This document shows positions 55,671-64,000 of a DNA stretch of 64,000 nt, in pieces. Origin of the DNA: an uncultured Acidovorax sp. (GTDB lineage Bacteria > Pseudomonadota > Gammaproteobacteria > Burkholderiales > Burkholderiaceae_C); contig CAJYHL010000053.1 of assembly GCA_913774625.1 (NCBI GenBank), positions 164,727-228,726 on the forward strand, written 5' to 3'. The notes beneath the pieces are model-generated. The model was not told the DNA's origin. It was given only the letters and a program-made list of their open reading frames with translations, and made no database searches. The first letter of the stretch is position 1; each line of letters opens with the position of its first letter. Both the position numbers and the translations under genes were made by a program.

Positions 55671-56213
55671 TCATCGTGTCCGCAGTCCCGAGAAGAAGGC
55701 GACGGCGACCTGGGGCCGTGCCGCAGGGGCATAGACCACGGCGTGGTAGAGCCTCACGGCACCGCCCTCGGGCCGGGCGAACCAAACGGCATCGGCGGTG
55801 ACGGGGCTGCCGTCGCCCCGACGCCCGGCAGCCTGCAGGCGCACCGATGAGGGAAGCGCCAGCGCACCGGGCGGAACGAAGGGCTCCGGCGTGGCCCGGG
55901 CTTCGCCGGCCTGCATGCGCACCAGCACGGCGGCGCGCCACTGCTGGAGGGCGGCTGCGGCGTCGGCCGGCTCAGGCGCAGCCATGTGCGATACGGCGAA
56001 GGTCGCGCCGTCCGCATCGCAGCTCCAGAGCGCCAGATCCGCGCGCCGGCCCGCGCCGAGCTCCACGGCGCGCACCGCATGTTCGGGCTTGCAGGGCAAG
56101 AGGGCCGCCATCGCCGCGCCGCCCAGCGCCACTTCGCGCCAATTCAGGGCCGGGCTGCAGGCCGCAGCCAGCAGGCAGGCCCCGGCCAGGAGAGCGGCAC
56201 GGCGGGATGTCAT
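55671..56213 (-). CDS. Putative lipoprotein, unknown function
   Basis: A 180-residue protein with a lipoprotein signal (AALLAGACLLAAACSPALNW, Cys about residue 19). The mature part has LPCKPEHAVRAVELGAGRRADLALWSCDADGATFAVSHM and a C-terminal VYAPAARPQVAVAFFSGLR (shown in blocks). I do not recognise a named family; similar short lipoproteins are common in Comamonadaceae. The ATG at 56213 gives the signal peptide directly; the frame is open upstream without a ribosome site. It lies 87 bp upstream of the EIIA gene on the same strand. Confidence 0.72.
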   Translation of the reverse strand: MTSRRAALLAGACLLAAACSPALNWREVALGGAAMAALLPCKPEHAVRAVELGAGRRADLALWSCDADGATFAVSHMAAPEPADAAAALQQWRAAVLVRMQAGEARATPEPFVPPGALALPSSVRLQAAGRRGDGSPVTADAVWFARPEGGAVRLYHAVVYAPAARPQVAVAFFSGLRTR

Positions 56214-56292
56214 GCCACAGATTATCGGGAGCGCCCGCCGCGCGAGGGCCGCGTGTAAACCCATGGTCGTGCCGCCGCGGCGCGCCATCCGG

Positions 56293-56306
56293 CTGATCCA
56301 GATCAA
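56293..56306. promoter_or_regulatory. FNR/ANR-like box
   Basis: CTGAT-CCAG-ATCAA matches 9 of the 10 fixed bases of the FNR consensus (TTGAT-N4-ATCAA). It lies in the 290-bp divergent region between the lipoprotein gene and the TlpA-like gene, 197 bp before the latter. No other feature is clear in that region. Confidence 0.3.
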
Positions 56307-56503
56307 CCCGGCGTCACCGGCCGAGCCTGTGCCGAGTGAACTCCCCGACGGCTACCCTCTCCAAGCAGGGCCGCACCGCACACGGCAAGTGAACGGAAGC
56401 GGTCGCTGCGGCACAATCGGCAACCAGGGCGGGGCAATCCTGATGCGGGGCACAGAAGGGCCCCACGCAGCCATCACCGCCAACCCCGGAAACAGGACAG
56501 GAC

Positions 56504-57007
56504 ATGCGCATCACTCATTGGCTGGCAGGCGCCGCACTGGCAGCCTGCGCCGCAGCGGCAGGCTGGATCGTGCTGGGCACGGGCAAGTCGGCCGCGCCGC
56601 AATCCACCTTCGTGCTGCTGGACGGCTCTCGCCAGACCACGGCGGATCTGCGCGGCAAGGTCACGCTGGTCAATTTCTGGGCCACCAGCTGCGTGACCTG
56701 CGTGGCCGAGATGCCCGAACTGGTCGCGACCTACGACAAGTACAAGGGCCGGGGCTACGACACACTGGCCGTGGCCATGAGCTACGACCCGCCCAGCTAC
56801 GTCGTCAACTTCGCCGACACGCGCAAGCTGCCGTTCAAGGTCGCCATCGACAACACCGGCGCGGTCGCCCAGGCCTGGGGCGACGTGAAGCTCACGCCCT
56901 CTACCTTCGTCGTCAACAAGCGCGGCGAAATCGTGAAGAGCTATGTGGGCGCGCCCGACTTCCCCGAGCTGCACAAGCTGATCGAGCGCCTGCTGGCCGA
57001 AACCTGA
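56504..57007 (+). CDS. TlpA-like thiol-disulfide oxidoreductase
   Basis: A 167-residue periplasmic thioredoxin-fold protein. An N-terminal hydrophobic segment (about residues 4-25) is a signal anchor. The active site is ATSCVTCVAEMPEL (CxxC about residue 65), and the cis-Pro loop is KLTPSTFVVNKRGEI. TlpA/ResA proteins reduce disulfides during cytochrome c or oxidase assembly. The ATG has AGGA upstream. A partner is not evident from the neighbours. Confidence 0.9.
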   Translation: MRITHWLAGAALAACAAAAGWIVLGTGKSAAPQSTFVLLDGSRQTTADLRGKVTLVNFWATSCVTCVAEMPELVATYDKYKGRGYDTLAVAMSYDPPSYVVNFADTRKLPFKVAIDNTGAVAQAWGDVKLTPSTFVVNKRGEIVKSYVGAPDFPELHKLIERLLAET

Positions 57008-57099
57008 GCCCCCTTCCCCTCGCATACGCGCAGGCCCAGCCGCTACACTGGACTCTTCTTTCGCCGCACGCATGCATACCTGCCGCATGCTCGCCCCCC

Positions 57100-57594
57100 G
57101 TGGACCAGACGCCTGACGTTTCCCTGCTGACGCCCCCCCTGCCCGAACAACTGGATGTCGTTCAGGAGATCTTCCGCGAATACGCCGAGTCCCTGGGCGT
57201 GGACCTGGGCTTCCAGAATTTCGAGGCCGAGCTGGCCGCCCTGCCGGGCGAATACGCCGCGCCGCGCGGCCACCTGCTGCTGGCCCAGGTGGGTGGCAGC
57301 ATCGCCGGCTGCTGCGCCCTGCGTCCGCTGGATGCAGCGGACTACCCCAACGCCGCCGAAATGAAGCGGCTCTACGTGCGCAAGGCCTTCCGGGGCTTCG
57401 GCCTGGGCCGCCAGCTGGCCGAAGCCACGCTGGACGCCGCGCGCCAGGCAGGCTATGCCTGCGTGCTGCTCGACACGCTGGACGGCATGGAATCTGCCCG
57501 GGCTCTGTATGCCGACCTGGGCTTCGAGGAAATACCGCCCTACTACCACAGCCCGCTGGAAGGCTCGCACTACCTGAAGGTCGATATCGACTGA
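57100..57594 (+). CDS. GNAT family N-acetyltransferase
   Basis: A 164-residue GNAT acetyltransferase. The acetyl-CoA loop is AFRGFGLGRQLAEATLDAAR (R/Q-x-x-G-x-G/A), preceded by AAEMKRLYVR; the C-terminus has SARALYADLGFEEIPPYY. The reading frame has no ATG near the homologous start, so a GTG at 57100 is used (VDQTPDVSL). The acceptor is unknown. Stand-alone gene, 93 bp after the TlpA-like gene. Confidence 0.87.
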   Translation: MDQTPDVSLLTPPLPEQLDVVQEIFREYAESLGVDLGFQNFEAELAALPGEYAAPRGHLLLAQVGGSIAGCCALRPLDAADYPNAAEMKRLYVRKAFRGFGLGRQLAEATLDAARQAGYACVLLDTLDGMESARALYADLGFEEIPPYYHSPLEGSHYLKVDID

Positions 57595-57719
57595 AGGAGC
57601 CCGATCCCGCAGGGGGACGGACGCGTCCACCGGAGCGGGCGCACAGCGGAGCGAAAAAGCAAAGGCGCATCGGCGCGCCGGCTGCGGAAACATCCCGCCG
57701 GGGCGCCTGCACCCGTCGA

Positions 57720-58226
57720 TCAGCCCTTGGCCTGGGCCAGCAGCGTGCCAGCGTCGCTGACCTCGAACTTGCCCGGGCCTTCGACGTTGAGCGCCGCCAC
57801 CTTGCCGTCCTTGACCAGCATGGAATAGCGGTTGCTGCGCAGGCCCAGGCCCTTGCCGTTGAGGTCCAGCGTCAGGCCGGTGGCCTTGGCGAAGGCTGCG
57901 TCGCCGTCGGCCAGCATGCGCACCTTTCCATCGGTCTTCTGGTCGCGCGCCCAGGCGCCCATCACGAAAGCGTCGTTCACGCTCAGGCACCAGATCTCAT
58001 CGACGCCGGCGGCCTTGAACGCCTCGGCCTGCTCCACGTAGCCCGGCACGTGCTTGGCCGAGCAGGTGGGCGTGAAGGCGCCCGGCACGGCGAACAGCGC
58101 GATGGTCTTGCCGGCAGCGGCCTTGGCGACCTCGACCGGGTTGGGACCCAGGCTGCAGCCGCCGCCTTCGACCTCGGAATATTCCATCAGCGTGACGCTG
58201 GGCAGGGTGTCACCGACTTTGATCAT
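57720..58226 (-). CDS. Peroxiredoxin (Prx5 type)
   Basis: A 168-residue peroxiredoxin that reduces peroxides, probably with glutathione/glutaredoxin. The peroxidatic Cys is C55 in VPGAFTPTCSAKHVPGY. Further marks are IWCLSVNDAFVMGAWA (a second Cys) and NRYSMLVKDGKV. The ATG at 58226 has AGGAG upstream; the longer frame to 58364 runs through the rpsQ terminator. Its own promoter must lie in 58227-58350. Confidence 0.93.
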   Translation of the reverse strand: MIKVGDTLPSVTLMEYSEVEGGGCSLGPNPVEVAKAAAGKTIALFAVPGAFTPTCSAKHVPGYVEQAEAFKAAGVDEIWCLSVNDAFVMGAWARDQKTDGKVRMLADGDAAFAKATGLTLDLNGKGLGLRSNRYSMLVKDGKVAALNVEGPGKFEVSDAGTLLAQAKG

Positions 58227-58350
58227 TGCAATCTCCTTGATGTGATGCGTGGACAGGAAAGGGGGAAGAAAACGGGCCCGGGACGCCAAGGGGGCAGCGC
58301 CTCCAGCCCCGAACGGTGCGCCCCGATCGGAAAAAGGGGCCCCGGAAACG

Positions 58351-58379
58351 AAAAAACGACCCACATTGTGGGTCGTTTT
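58351..58379 (-). terminator. Intrinsic terminator of the S10 operon
   Basis: AAAACGACCCACA and TGTGGGTCGTTTT form a 13-bp inverted repeat with almost no loop, closing on T-runs in both directions. On the minus strand it is 49 bp after the rpsQ stop. Confidence 0.85.
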
Positions 58380-58427
58380 CCATGGGCCTTGCAGCCATCG
58401 GGCCTTGTGGGCCGGCGATGGATCAGA

Positions 58428-58697
58428 TCAGAGCAGGCCGGCCTTTTGCACCAGACGGGTCGCGACCCAGTTCTTGGTCTTGGACAGCGGACGGCTTTCC
58501 GTGATCTCGATCGTGTCGCCCAGCTTGTACTCGCCCTTTTCGTCATGGGCGTGGTACTTGCTCGACTTGGCCACGATCTTGCCGTAGAGCTCGTGCTTCA
58601 CACGGCGCTCGACCAGCACGGTCACGGTCTTCTGACGCTTGTCGCTGACCACCTTGCCGATCAAGGTGCGCTTGAGGGATTTTTTAGCTTCCGTCAT
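58428..58697 (-). CDS. rpsQ: 30S ribosomal protein S17
   Basis: Primary 16S rRNA-binding protein of the small subunit (89 aa). [47 protein letters not shown] (blocks) are the S17 core. It is the last gene before the operon terminator, 9 bp after rpmC. The rplN-led spc operon is not joined here on this side. Confidence 0.97.
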   Translation of the reverse strand: MTEAKKSLKRTLIGKVVSDKRQKTVTVLVERRVKHELYGKIVAKSSKYHAHDEKGEYKLGDTIEITESRPLSKTKNWVATRLVQKAGLL

Positions 58698-58706
58698 GTT
58701 CGCTCC

Positions 58707-58904
58707 TTACTTGGCGGCTTGCTTTTCAGCAAGGATGGTCTTTGCGCGGGCGATATCACGACGGGTGATACGCAGCGTGTTGGTGTTGGCCAGTTGTTGC
58801 GTGGCCTTCTGCATGCGCAGACCGAAATGAGCCTTTTGCAAGGACTTGATTTCGGCTTCGATGCCGGCAACGTCTTTTTGGCGCAGTTCAGCAGCTTTGG
58901 TCAT
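58707..58904 (-). CDS. rpmC: 50S ribosomal protein L29
   Basis: Small helical protein (65 aa) near the peptide exit tunnel. [28 protein letters not shown] and [14 protein letters not shown] (blocks) are typical L29. ATG 58904 has AGGAG upstream. Its start overlaps nothing, but rplP ends 14 bp upstream. Confidence 0.96.
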   Translation of the reverse strand: MTKAAELRQKDVAGIEAEIKSLQKAHFGLRMQKATQQLANTNTLRITRRDIARAKTILAEKQAAK

Positions 58905-58918
58905 TTCAATTCTCCTGA

Positions 58919-59335
58919 TCAAGCGCCGATCTGACGGGCAACGAACGTGGTGCGCAGCGGCAGCTTGGCGGCAGCCAGGCGGAAGGCTTCGCGGGCCAGT
59001 TCTTCGGGCACACCGACGATCTCGAACACCACCTTGCCGGGCTGGATTTCAGCCACGTAATACTCGGGGTTGCCCTTACCGTTACCCATACGCACTTCTG
59101 CGGGCTTGGTAGAGATCGGCTTGTCCGGGAACACGCGGATCCAGATACGGCCGCCACGCTTGACGTGACGGGAGATCGCACGACGTGCGGCCTCGATCTG
59201 GCGGGCCGTCAGACGGCCACGGTCCGTGCATTTCAGGCCGAAGTCACCGAAGGCCACCGAGTTGCCACGGGTGGCAACGCCGGTGTTACGGCCCTTCTGC
59301 TCTTTGCGGTACTTGCGGCGAGCGGGTTGCAGCAT
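58919..59335 (-). CDS. rplP: 50S ribosomal protein L16
   Basis: L16 (138 aa) lies near the A-site tRNA elbow. [17 protein letters not shown] starts it; [21 protein letters not shown] and the terminal [18 protein letters not shown] are family signatures. It is 2 bp after rpsC. Confidence 0.97.
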   Translation of the reverse strand: MLQPARRKYRKEQKGRNTGVATRGNSVAFGDFGLKCTDRGRLTARQIEAARRAISRHVKRGGRIWIRVFPDKPISTKPAEVRMGNGKGNPEYYVAEIQPGKVVFEIVGVPEELAREAFRLAAAKLPLRTTFVARQIGA

Positions 59336-59337
59336 CT

Positions 59338-60219
59338 TTATTCTCCTTTGCCGTCCGCTGCTGTAGCGGGCGCGTCAACCTTGCGAACGCGCTTAACGGC
59401 GGTGTTATCGGCGCCACCGGCACCGGCGGGCTTGTCGCTGCCGTCAGCGGGAGCCGCATTGGCACCCACGGGGCGGCGCGGGCCACGGCCTGCACCTGCG
59501 CGGTCGCCACCCGGGCGGCCGTCGCGGCGCGGACCGCGGGGACGGCGCTCTTCTTCAGGGCGCGGCGTCTCGGCAGCCGGCAGATCGTTGCGGCCCAGCG
59601 TGTCGCCCTTGTAGACCCACACCTTCACGCCGATCACACCGTAGGTGGTCTTGGCTTCGGAGGTGCCGTAGTCGATATCGGCGCGCAGGGTGTGCAGCGG
59701 CACGCGGCCTTCGCGGTACCACTCGGTACGGGCGATTTCGATGCCGTTCAGACGGCCCGACGACATGATCTTGATGCCCTGGGCACCCAGACGCATGGCG
59801 TTCTGCATGGCACGCTTCATGGCACGGCGGAACATGATCCGCTTTTCCAGCTGCTGCGTGATGCTGTCGGCGATCAGCTTGGCATCGATTTCGGGCTTGC
59901 GCACTTCTTCGATGTTCACTGCGACCGGCACGCCCAGGCGGGAGGCGAGTTCCTTCTTCAGGTTCTCGATGTCCTCGCCCTTCTTGCCGATCACCACGCC
60001 CGGACGTGCCGAGTAGATGGTGATGCGGGCGTTCTTGGCCGGACGCTCGATCAGGATGCGCGAGACGGCGGCGTTCTTCAGCTTGGCCTTCAGGTATTCG
60101 CGCACCTTGATGTCTTCGGCCAGCATGCCGGCGAAGTCACGGTTGCTTGCGTACCAGCGGCTGGCCCAGTTGCGGCTGACCGCCAGGCGGAAGCCGGTAG
60201 GATGGATTTTCTGTCCCAT
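59338..60219 (-). CDS. rpsC: 30S ribosomal protein S3, with long C-terminal extension
   Basis: S3 (293 aa) forms the mRNA entry site. The KH domain is in [18 protein letters not shown] and the start is [18 protein letters not shown]. After about residue 215 there is a 75-residue extension rich in Arg, Gly, Pro and Ala ([18 protein letters not shown]...), absent from E. coli S3 (233 aa) but common in betaproteobacteria. The ATG at 60219 begins the conserved region. Confidence 0.96.
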   Translation of the reverse strand: MGQKIHPTGFRLAVSRNWASRWYASNRDFAGMLAEDIKVREYLKAKLKNAAVSRILIERPAKNARITIYSARPGVVIGKKGEDIENLKKELASRLGVPVAVNIEEVRKPEIDAKLIADSITQQLEKRIMFRRAMKRAMQNAMRLGAQGIKIMSSGRLNGIEIARTEWYREGRVPLHTLRADIDYGTSEAKTTYGVIGVKVWVYKGDTLGRNDLPAAETPRPEEERRPRGPRRDGRPGGDRAGAGRGPRRPVGANAAPADGSDKPAGAGGADNTAVKRVRKVDAPATAADGKGE

Positions 60220-60233
60220 AGTCTTCCGAGCCC

Positions 60234-60566
60234 TTAGTTGCCGACCGTCACGTACACATGGCACGTGGGCTTGCTGATGCGATTGCCGCGACCCTTGGCA
60301 CGCGCGGTGAAGCGCTTGAGCGTGGTGCCTTGCTCGACGTAGATGGTCTTGACCTTCAGCTCGTCGATGTCGGCGCCGTCGTTGTGCTCGGCGTTGGCGA
60401 TGGCGGATTCCAGAACCTTCTTGACGATGCCAGCAGCTTTTTTCTGCGTGAACGTCAGGATGTTCAGGGCTTGGTCAACCTTCTTGCCGCGGATCAGATC
60501 TGCGACCAGACGGCCCTTGTCGACCGACAGACGGACGCCCCGGAGGACTGCACGTGTTTCAGACAT
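60234..60566 (-). CDS. rplV: 50S ribosomal protein L22
   Basis: L22 (110 aa) lines the exit tunnel. [34 protein letters not shown] (blocks) and the tunnel hairpin [19 protein letters not shown] are normal; no macrolide-resistance change is obvious. 14 bp upstream of rpsC. Confidence 0.97.
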   Translation of the reverse strand: MSETRAVLRGVRLSVDKGRLVADLIRGKKVDQALNILTFTQKKAAGIVKKVLESAIANAEHNDGADIDELKVKTIYVEQGTTLKRFTARAKGRGNRISKPTCHVYVTVGN

Positions 60567-60575
60567 GGTCGTTCC

Positions 60576-60854
60576 TTACTTCTTCTGGACTTTCTTGTCC
60601 GCGGGGTGACCCTTGAAGGTGCGCGTCAGGGCGAATTCGCCCAGCTTGTGGCCCACCATCTGGTCGGTGACGTACACCGGCACGTGCTGCTTGCCGTTGT
60701 GGACGGCGATGGTCAGACCGATGAACTCGGGCAGAACCATGGAGCGGCGCGACCAGGTCTTGACTGGCTTCTTGTCCTTGGTGGCGATGGCCTTCTCGAC
60801 CTTGGCCAGCAAGTGGTGGTCAACAAACGGACCCTTTTTGAGAGAACGAGTCAT
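60576..60854 (-). CDS. rpsS: 30S ribosomal protein S19
   Basis: S19 (92 aa) in the head of the small subunit. [43 protein letters not shown] and [16 protein letters not shown] are signatures. 9 bp before rplV. Confidence 0.97.
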   Translation of the reverse strand: MTRSLKKGPFVDHHLLAKVEKAIATKDKKPVKTWSRRSMVLPEFIGLTIAVHNGKQHVPVYVTDQMVGHKLGEFALTRTFKGHPADKKVQKK

Positions 60855-60864
60855 TTGTTATCCC

Positions 60865-61689
60865 TTACTTCTTGCGGCGCGACACGATCATGACCTGTGT
60901 GCGCTTGTTGTTGCGGGTGCGATAACCCTTGGTCAGATTGCCCCAAGGATCGACTGCATGGCGGCCTTCGCCGGTACGGCCTTCGCCGCCACCGTGCGGG
61001 TGGTCCACCGGGTTCATGGCAACGCCGCGAACCGTGGGACGGATACCCATCCAGCGCTTCACACCGGCCTTGCCCAGTTGGCGCAGGCTGTGTTCTTCGT
61101 TGGCGACTTCGCCGATGGTGGCGCGGCACTCGATGTGGATCTTGCGCACTTCGCCGGAGCGCATACGCACCTGGGCGTACGTGCCTTCACGGGCCAGCAG
61201 CGTGGCGGAAGCGCCAGCCGAGCGAGCGATCTGGGCACCGGCACCGGGCTTGAGCTCGATGCAGTGGATCGTCGAACCCACGGGGATGTTGCGGATCGGC
61301 AGCGTGTTGCCGGCGCGGATCGGGGCTTCCGAACCGGACAGCAGCGTTGCGCCGACTTCCAGGCCACGCGGAGCGATGATGTAGCGACGCTCACCGTCGG
61401 CATAGCACACCAGGGCGATGTGTGCCGTACGGTTCGGGTCGTACTCGATGCGCTCGACCTTGGCGGGGATCGCATCCTTGTTGCGCTTGAAGTCCACCAC
61501 ACGGTAGTGGTGCTTGTGGCCACCGCCCTTGTGGCGGGTGGTGATGTGACCGTTGTTGTTGCGGCCGGCCTTCTGGAACTGGGGTTCCAGCAGGGGAGCG
61601 TACGCATCACCCTTGTACAGGTGGTCACGCGTGACCTTCACCACGGCACGTTGGCCAGGCGAGGTCGGTTTCATTTTGATGACTGCCAT
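60865..61689 (-). CDS. rplB: 50S ribosomal protein L2
   Basis: L2 (274 aa) supports the peptidyl transferase centre. The conserved His region is [19 protein letters not shown]; the start [17 protein letters not shown] is typical. rplW ends directly before it with no gap. Confidence 0.97.
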   Translation of the reverse strand: MAVIKMKPTSPGQRAVVKVTRDHLYKGDAYAPLLEPQFQKAGRNNNGHITTRHKGGGHKHHYRVVDFKRNKDAIPAKVERIEYDPNRTAHIALVCYADGERRYIIAPRGLEVGATLLSGSEAPIRAGNTLPIRNIPVGSTIHCIELKPGAGAQIARSAGASATLLAREGTYAQVRMRSGEVRKIHIECRATIGEVANEEHSLRQLGKAGVKRWMGIRPTVRGVAMNPVDHPHGGGEGRTGEGRHAVDPWGNLTKGYRTRNNKRTQVMIVSRRKK

Positions 61690-62004
61690 TTACGCGGCCT
61701 CCCCGGACAGGTTCAGCTCTTGGCCTTCCTTCAGCGTCACGTAGGCCTTGCGCACGTTGTCGCGGCGACCCATCGTCTTGCCAAAGCGCTTGGCCTTGCC
61801 TTTGGTGTTCACCACAGAAACGCCCTTGACCTCGACCTTGAACATCAATTCCACAGCGGCCTTGATTTCGGGCTTGGTAGCGTTCTGCAGCACCTTGAAC
61901 GTCACAGCGTTGGACTTCTCGGCAACCATGGTGGCCTTTTCGGACACGATGGGAGCGACCAGCACCTGCATCAGACGGCCTTCGTCAAACTGGATCGTGC
62001 TCAT
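61690..62004 (-). CDS. rplW: 50S ribosomal protein L23
   Basis: L23 (104 aa), docking site for trigger factor and SRP at the exit tunnel. [23 protein letters not shown] and [20 protein letters not shown] are family blocks. It overlaps rplD by 4 bp (ATGA) and abuts rplB. Confidence 0.97.
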   Translation of the reverse strand: MSTIQFDEGRLMQVLVAPIVSEKATMVAEKSNAVTFKVLQNATKPEIKAAVELMFKVEVKGVSVVNTKGKAKRFGKTMGRRDNVRKAYVTLKEGQELNLSGEAA

Positions 62005-62621
62005 GCGAACATCTCCTTGAGTTTGTCGATAGCACCCTTGGTGACGAGCACTTTCTTGTAGTGCACCAGCGACACGGGATCTGCATAACGCGGTTCGACG
62101 ACGAACACGTTCTTCAGGTTGCGCGAGGCGAGGTACAGGTTTTCGTCCACTTCATCGGCGATCACCATCACCGATTGCAGGTTCATGGCCTTGAACTTGT
62201 CGGCCAGCACCTTGGTCTTCGGGCTTTCCAGCTTCAGCGAGTCCACCACGGCCAGACGGCCTTCGCGGGCCAGCTGCGACAGGATGGCGGCCATGCCGGC
62301 GCGGTACATCTTCTTGTTGATCTTCTGCGTGAAGTTTTCTTCAGGCAGGTTCGGGAAGATGCGACCGCCCCCACGCCACAGAGGCGAGGAGGTCATACCG
62401 GCGCGAGCGCGGCCGGTGCCCTTTTGCTTGAAAGGCTTCTTGGTCGAGTGCTTGACCTGTTCGCGGTCCTTCTGGGCGCGGGTGCCTTGGCGGCCGTTGG
62501 CCTGGTAGGCGACGACGATCTGGTGGACCAGGTCTTCGTTGTACTCGCGGCCGAACACGGTCTCGGGCGCGTCGAACTTGGACGCGGCCTGGCCTTGGTC
62601 ATTCAGGAGTTCGAGCTGCAT
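62001..62621 (-). CDS. rplD: 50S ribosomal protein L4
   Basis: L4 (206 aa). The tunnel loop [30 protein letters not shown] (blocks) is conserved. In E. coli L4 also represses the S10 operon; whether it does so here is not known. Overlaps rplC by 1 bp and rplW by 4 bp. Confidence 0.97.
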   Translation of the reverse strand: MQLELLNDQGQAASKFDAPETVFGREYNEDLVHQIVVAYQANGRQGTRAQKDREQVKHSTKKPFKQKGTGRARAGMTSSPLWRGGGRIFPNLPEENFTQKINKKMYRAGMAAILSQLAREGRLAVVDSLKLESPKTKVLADKFKAMNLQSVMVIADEVDENLYLASRNLKNVFVVEPRYADPVSLVHYKKVLVTKGAIDKLKEMFA

Positions 62622-63295
62622 TAGTTCGCTCCTTCAGCGGCTTTGGCCTTGACTGCGGGACGCACCGTCACGAAGCCACCCTTGGAGCCCGGAACAGCGC
62701 CCTTGATCAAGAGCAGTTGGCGTGCTTCGTCGATGCGAATCACGTCGAGATTTTGCGTGGTGACGGTGACGTCGCCCAGATGACCCGTCATGCGCTTGCC
62801 GGGGAACACGCGACCGGGGTCTTGTGCCATGCCGATGGAGCCGGGGACATTGTGCGAACGGCTGTTACCGTGCGATGCGCGCTGGGAAGCCATGTTGTGG
62901 CGCTTGATCGTGCCGGCGTAGCCCTTACCGATCGAGGTGCCTTGCACATCGACCTTCTGGCCCACTGCGAACACGTCAGCCACGGGCACGGCGGCACCGG
63001 CGGCGTACTTGCCGGCGGTTTCAGCGGTGACGCGGAATTCGCGGATGATTTCACCGGCTTCCACACCCGCCTTGGCGAGGTGACCGGCTTCGGGCTTGGT
63101 CACGCGAGATGCCTTGCGCGAACCGAACGTGACCTGCAGGGACACGTAGCCATCGTTCTCTTGGGTTTTGATCTGGGTCACGCGGTTGTTGGACACATCC
63201 ACCACCGTGACAGGCACTGCGTCCCCGTCATCGGTGAACAGACGCATCATGCCCACCTTGCGGCCCAGCAACCCCAGGGAGTTGCTCAGACTCAT
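62621..63295 (-). CDS. rplC: 50S ribosomal protein L3
   Basis: L3 (224 aa) near the peptidyl transferase centre. [24 protein letters not shown], the central [34 protein letters not shown] (blocks) and [15 protein letters not shown] are signatures. It is the first gene of a unit with its own sigma-70 promoter, because 243 bp separate it from rpsJ. Confidence 0.97.
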   Translation of the reverse strand: MSLSNSLGLLGRKVGMMRLFTDDGDAVPVTVVDVSNNRVTQIKTQENDGYVSLQVTFGSRKASRVTKPEAGHLAKAGVEAGEIIREFRVTAETAGKYAAGAAVPVADVFAVGQKVDVQGTSIGKGYAGTIKRHNMASQRASHGNSRSHNVPGSIGMAQDPGRVFPGKRMTGHLGDVTVTTQNLDVIRIDEARQLLLIKGAVPGSKGGFVTVRPAVKAKAAEGAN

Positions 63296-63454
63296 TGGTT
63301 TTCTCCAAAACTTTCACCGCCCCGACTTCAATTGGCCAAGGCGTTTGCACGGGCGATAAGCACCTCGCGGTGCCAGCCAGCCGTGCGCGAAAGAAGGTTG
63401 ATAAAACTCCGCCCATCCGCCCCTCAAAAGGAGCCAGAAAAAGCGAAGCCGCAA

Positions 63455-63483
63455 AGTATAACGCGGACCGCCTTTTCAGGCAA
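63455..63483 (-). promoter_or_regulatory. Sigma-70 promoter for rplC and downstream genes
   Basis: On the minus strand TTGCCT (63483-63478), a 17-bp spacer and TATACT (63460-63455) form a near-consensus promoter. Transcripts would begin about 63448, leaving a leader of roughly 150 nt before rplC that could carry L4-type control. Confidence 0.75.
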
Positions 63484-63500
63484 GCCCGCGTTATGAGAGG

Positions 63501-63526
63501 GTGGCGCGGCATCGCCGCCGCGCCAC
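63501..63526 (-). terminator. Hairpin after rpsJ
   Basis: GTGGCGCGGC-ATCGCC-GCCGCGCCAC is a perfect 10-bp inverted repeat located 12 bp after the rpsJ stop on the minus strand. A short T-poor tail follows, so it may terminate only part of the transcripts. Confidence 0.6.
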
Positions 63527-63538
63527 GACAGGCCGCAA

Positions 63539-63850
63539 TTACTGCAGCTTGATCTCGACGTCCACGCCAGCCGGCAGGTCGAGCTTCATCAGGGCGTCGA
63601 CCGTCTTGTCGGTCGGGTCCACGATGTCCATCAGACGCTGGTGGGTGCGGATTTCCAGCTGGTCGCGCGACGTCTTGTTGACGTGGGGCGAACGCAGGAT
63701 GTCGAAGCGCTTCATGCGGGTCGGCAGGGGCACGGGGCCCTTGACGATGGCGCCGGTGCGCTTGGCGGTGTCAACGATCTCGGCGGCGGACTGGTCGATC
63801 AGCTTGTAATCGAAAGCCTTCAGGCGGATGCGGATCTTTTGCTTGGACAT
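63539..63850 (-). CDS. rpsJ: 30S ribosomal protein S10 (NusE)
   Basis: S10 (103 aa), which also acts with NusB in antitermination. [30 protein letters not shown] and [21 protein letters not shown] (blocks) are conserved. It lies 24 bp after tuf on the minus strand and before a hairpin, so it probably belongs to the fusA-tuf transcript as well as feeding rplC. Confidence 0.97.
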   Translation of the reverse strand: MSKQKIRIRLKAFDYKLIDQSAAEIVDTAKRTGAIVKGPVPLPTRMKRFDILRSPHVNKTSRDQLEIRTHQRLMDIVDPTDKTVDALMKLDLPAGVDVEIKLQ

Positions 63851-63874
63851 GGCTCGTTCCTTCTTGCTCGGCGA

Positions 63875-64000
<126 letters not shown>

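Noticed and set aside
59185..62624. Plus-strand open frames across the ribosomal protein genes
   Set aside because: They mirror the strongly conserved minus-strand ribosomal proteins and show no homology of their own.

Overview
The window is GC-rich, densely coded DNA of a betaproteobacterium, most likely a Comamonadaceae member such as Acidovorax/Paracidovorax. This rests on the order and sequence of the core loci (atpIBEFHAGDC, the S10 ribosomal operon ending at rpsQ, DUF493-lipB-lipA, EIIA(Man)-ptsH-ptsI). The genus is inferred; no 16S gene is present.

Layout. 0-3.4 kb: end of an aminoethylphosphonate-type ABC permease, a phosphonate-associated FAD oxidoreductase and phosphonoacetaldehyde hydrolase. 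3.5-5.3 kb: a chemoreceptor with a CheR/CheB-tether-like C-terminus. 5.5-9.0 kb: three overlapping genes (FAD oxidoreductase, DUF1365, cyclopropane-fatty-acid-synthase-like methyltransferase). 9.1-11.7 kb: MarR regulator plus vanillate demethylase genes vanAB. 11.8-13.7 kb: TetR regulator and MFS exporter. 13.9-25.4 kb: an accessory lasso peptide gene cluster. 25.6 kb: tRNA-Arg(CCG). 25.7-32.5 kb: acrR-like repressor divergent from an RND efflux operon. 32.6-37.8 kb: cytochrome c5-like protein, YheT-like hydrolase, LemA and two TPM-domain proteins. 38-45.2 kb: the F1Fo ATP synthase operon. 45.5-47.6 kb: lipoate synthesis. 47.6-52.9 kb: a siaABCD c-di-GMP signalling operon with an added EAL protein. 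53-55.6 kb: a permease-less PTS. 55.7-58.2 kb: small stress/redox genes. 58.4-64 kb: the S10 operon and the end of tuf.

The most interesting region is the lasso peptide cluster. A plus-strand operon encodes, in order, an HprK-like lasso peptide kinase, a PAPS-dependent sulfotransferase, CobS, CobT, an asparagine-synthetase-like lasso cyclase, a 60-residue precursor, a PqqD-like recognition protein, a transglutaminase-like leader peptidase, an ABC exporter and a nucleotidyltransferase. Most junctions overlap by 4 bp or more. A divergent APS kinase gene could make the PAPS needed by the sulfotransferase. Two points stand out. First, a very well conserved CobS/CobT pair (the AAA+ and VWA subunits of aerobic cobaltochelatase) sits inside the operon and overlaps the cyclase gene, with no CobN nearby. 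Second, the core-coding part of the precursor is a tandem 26-bp repeat whose unit is the codons of the predicted macrolactam ring minus one base. The second copy, read in another frame, still encodes a complete ring-plus-tail peptide ending in Ser. The expected product is a small lasso peptide with a phosphorylated, and possibly glycosylated or sulfated, Ser-terminated tail.

All functional calls are from reading the sequence and recalling family motifs; no database search was possible.
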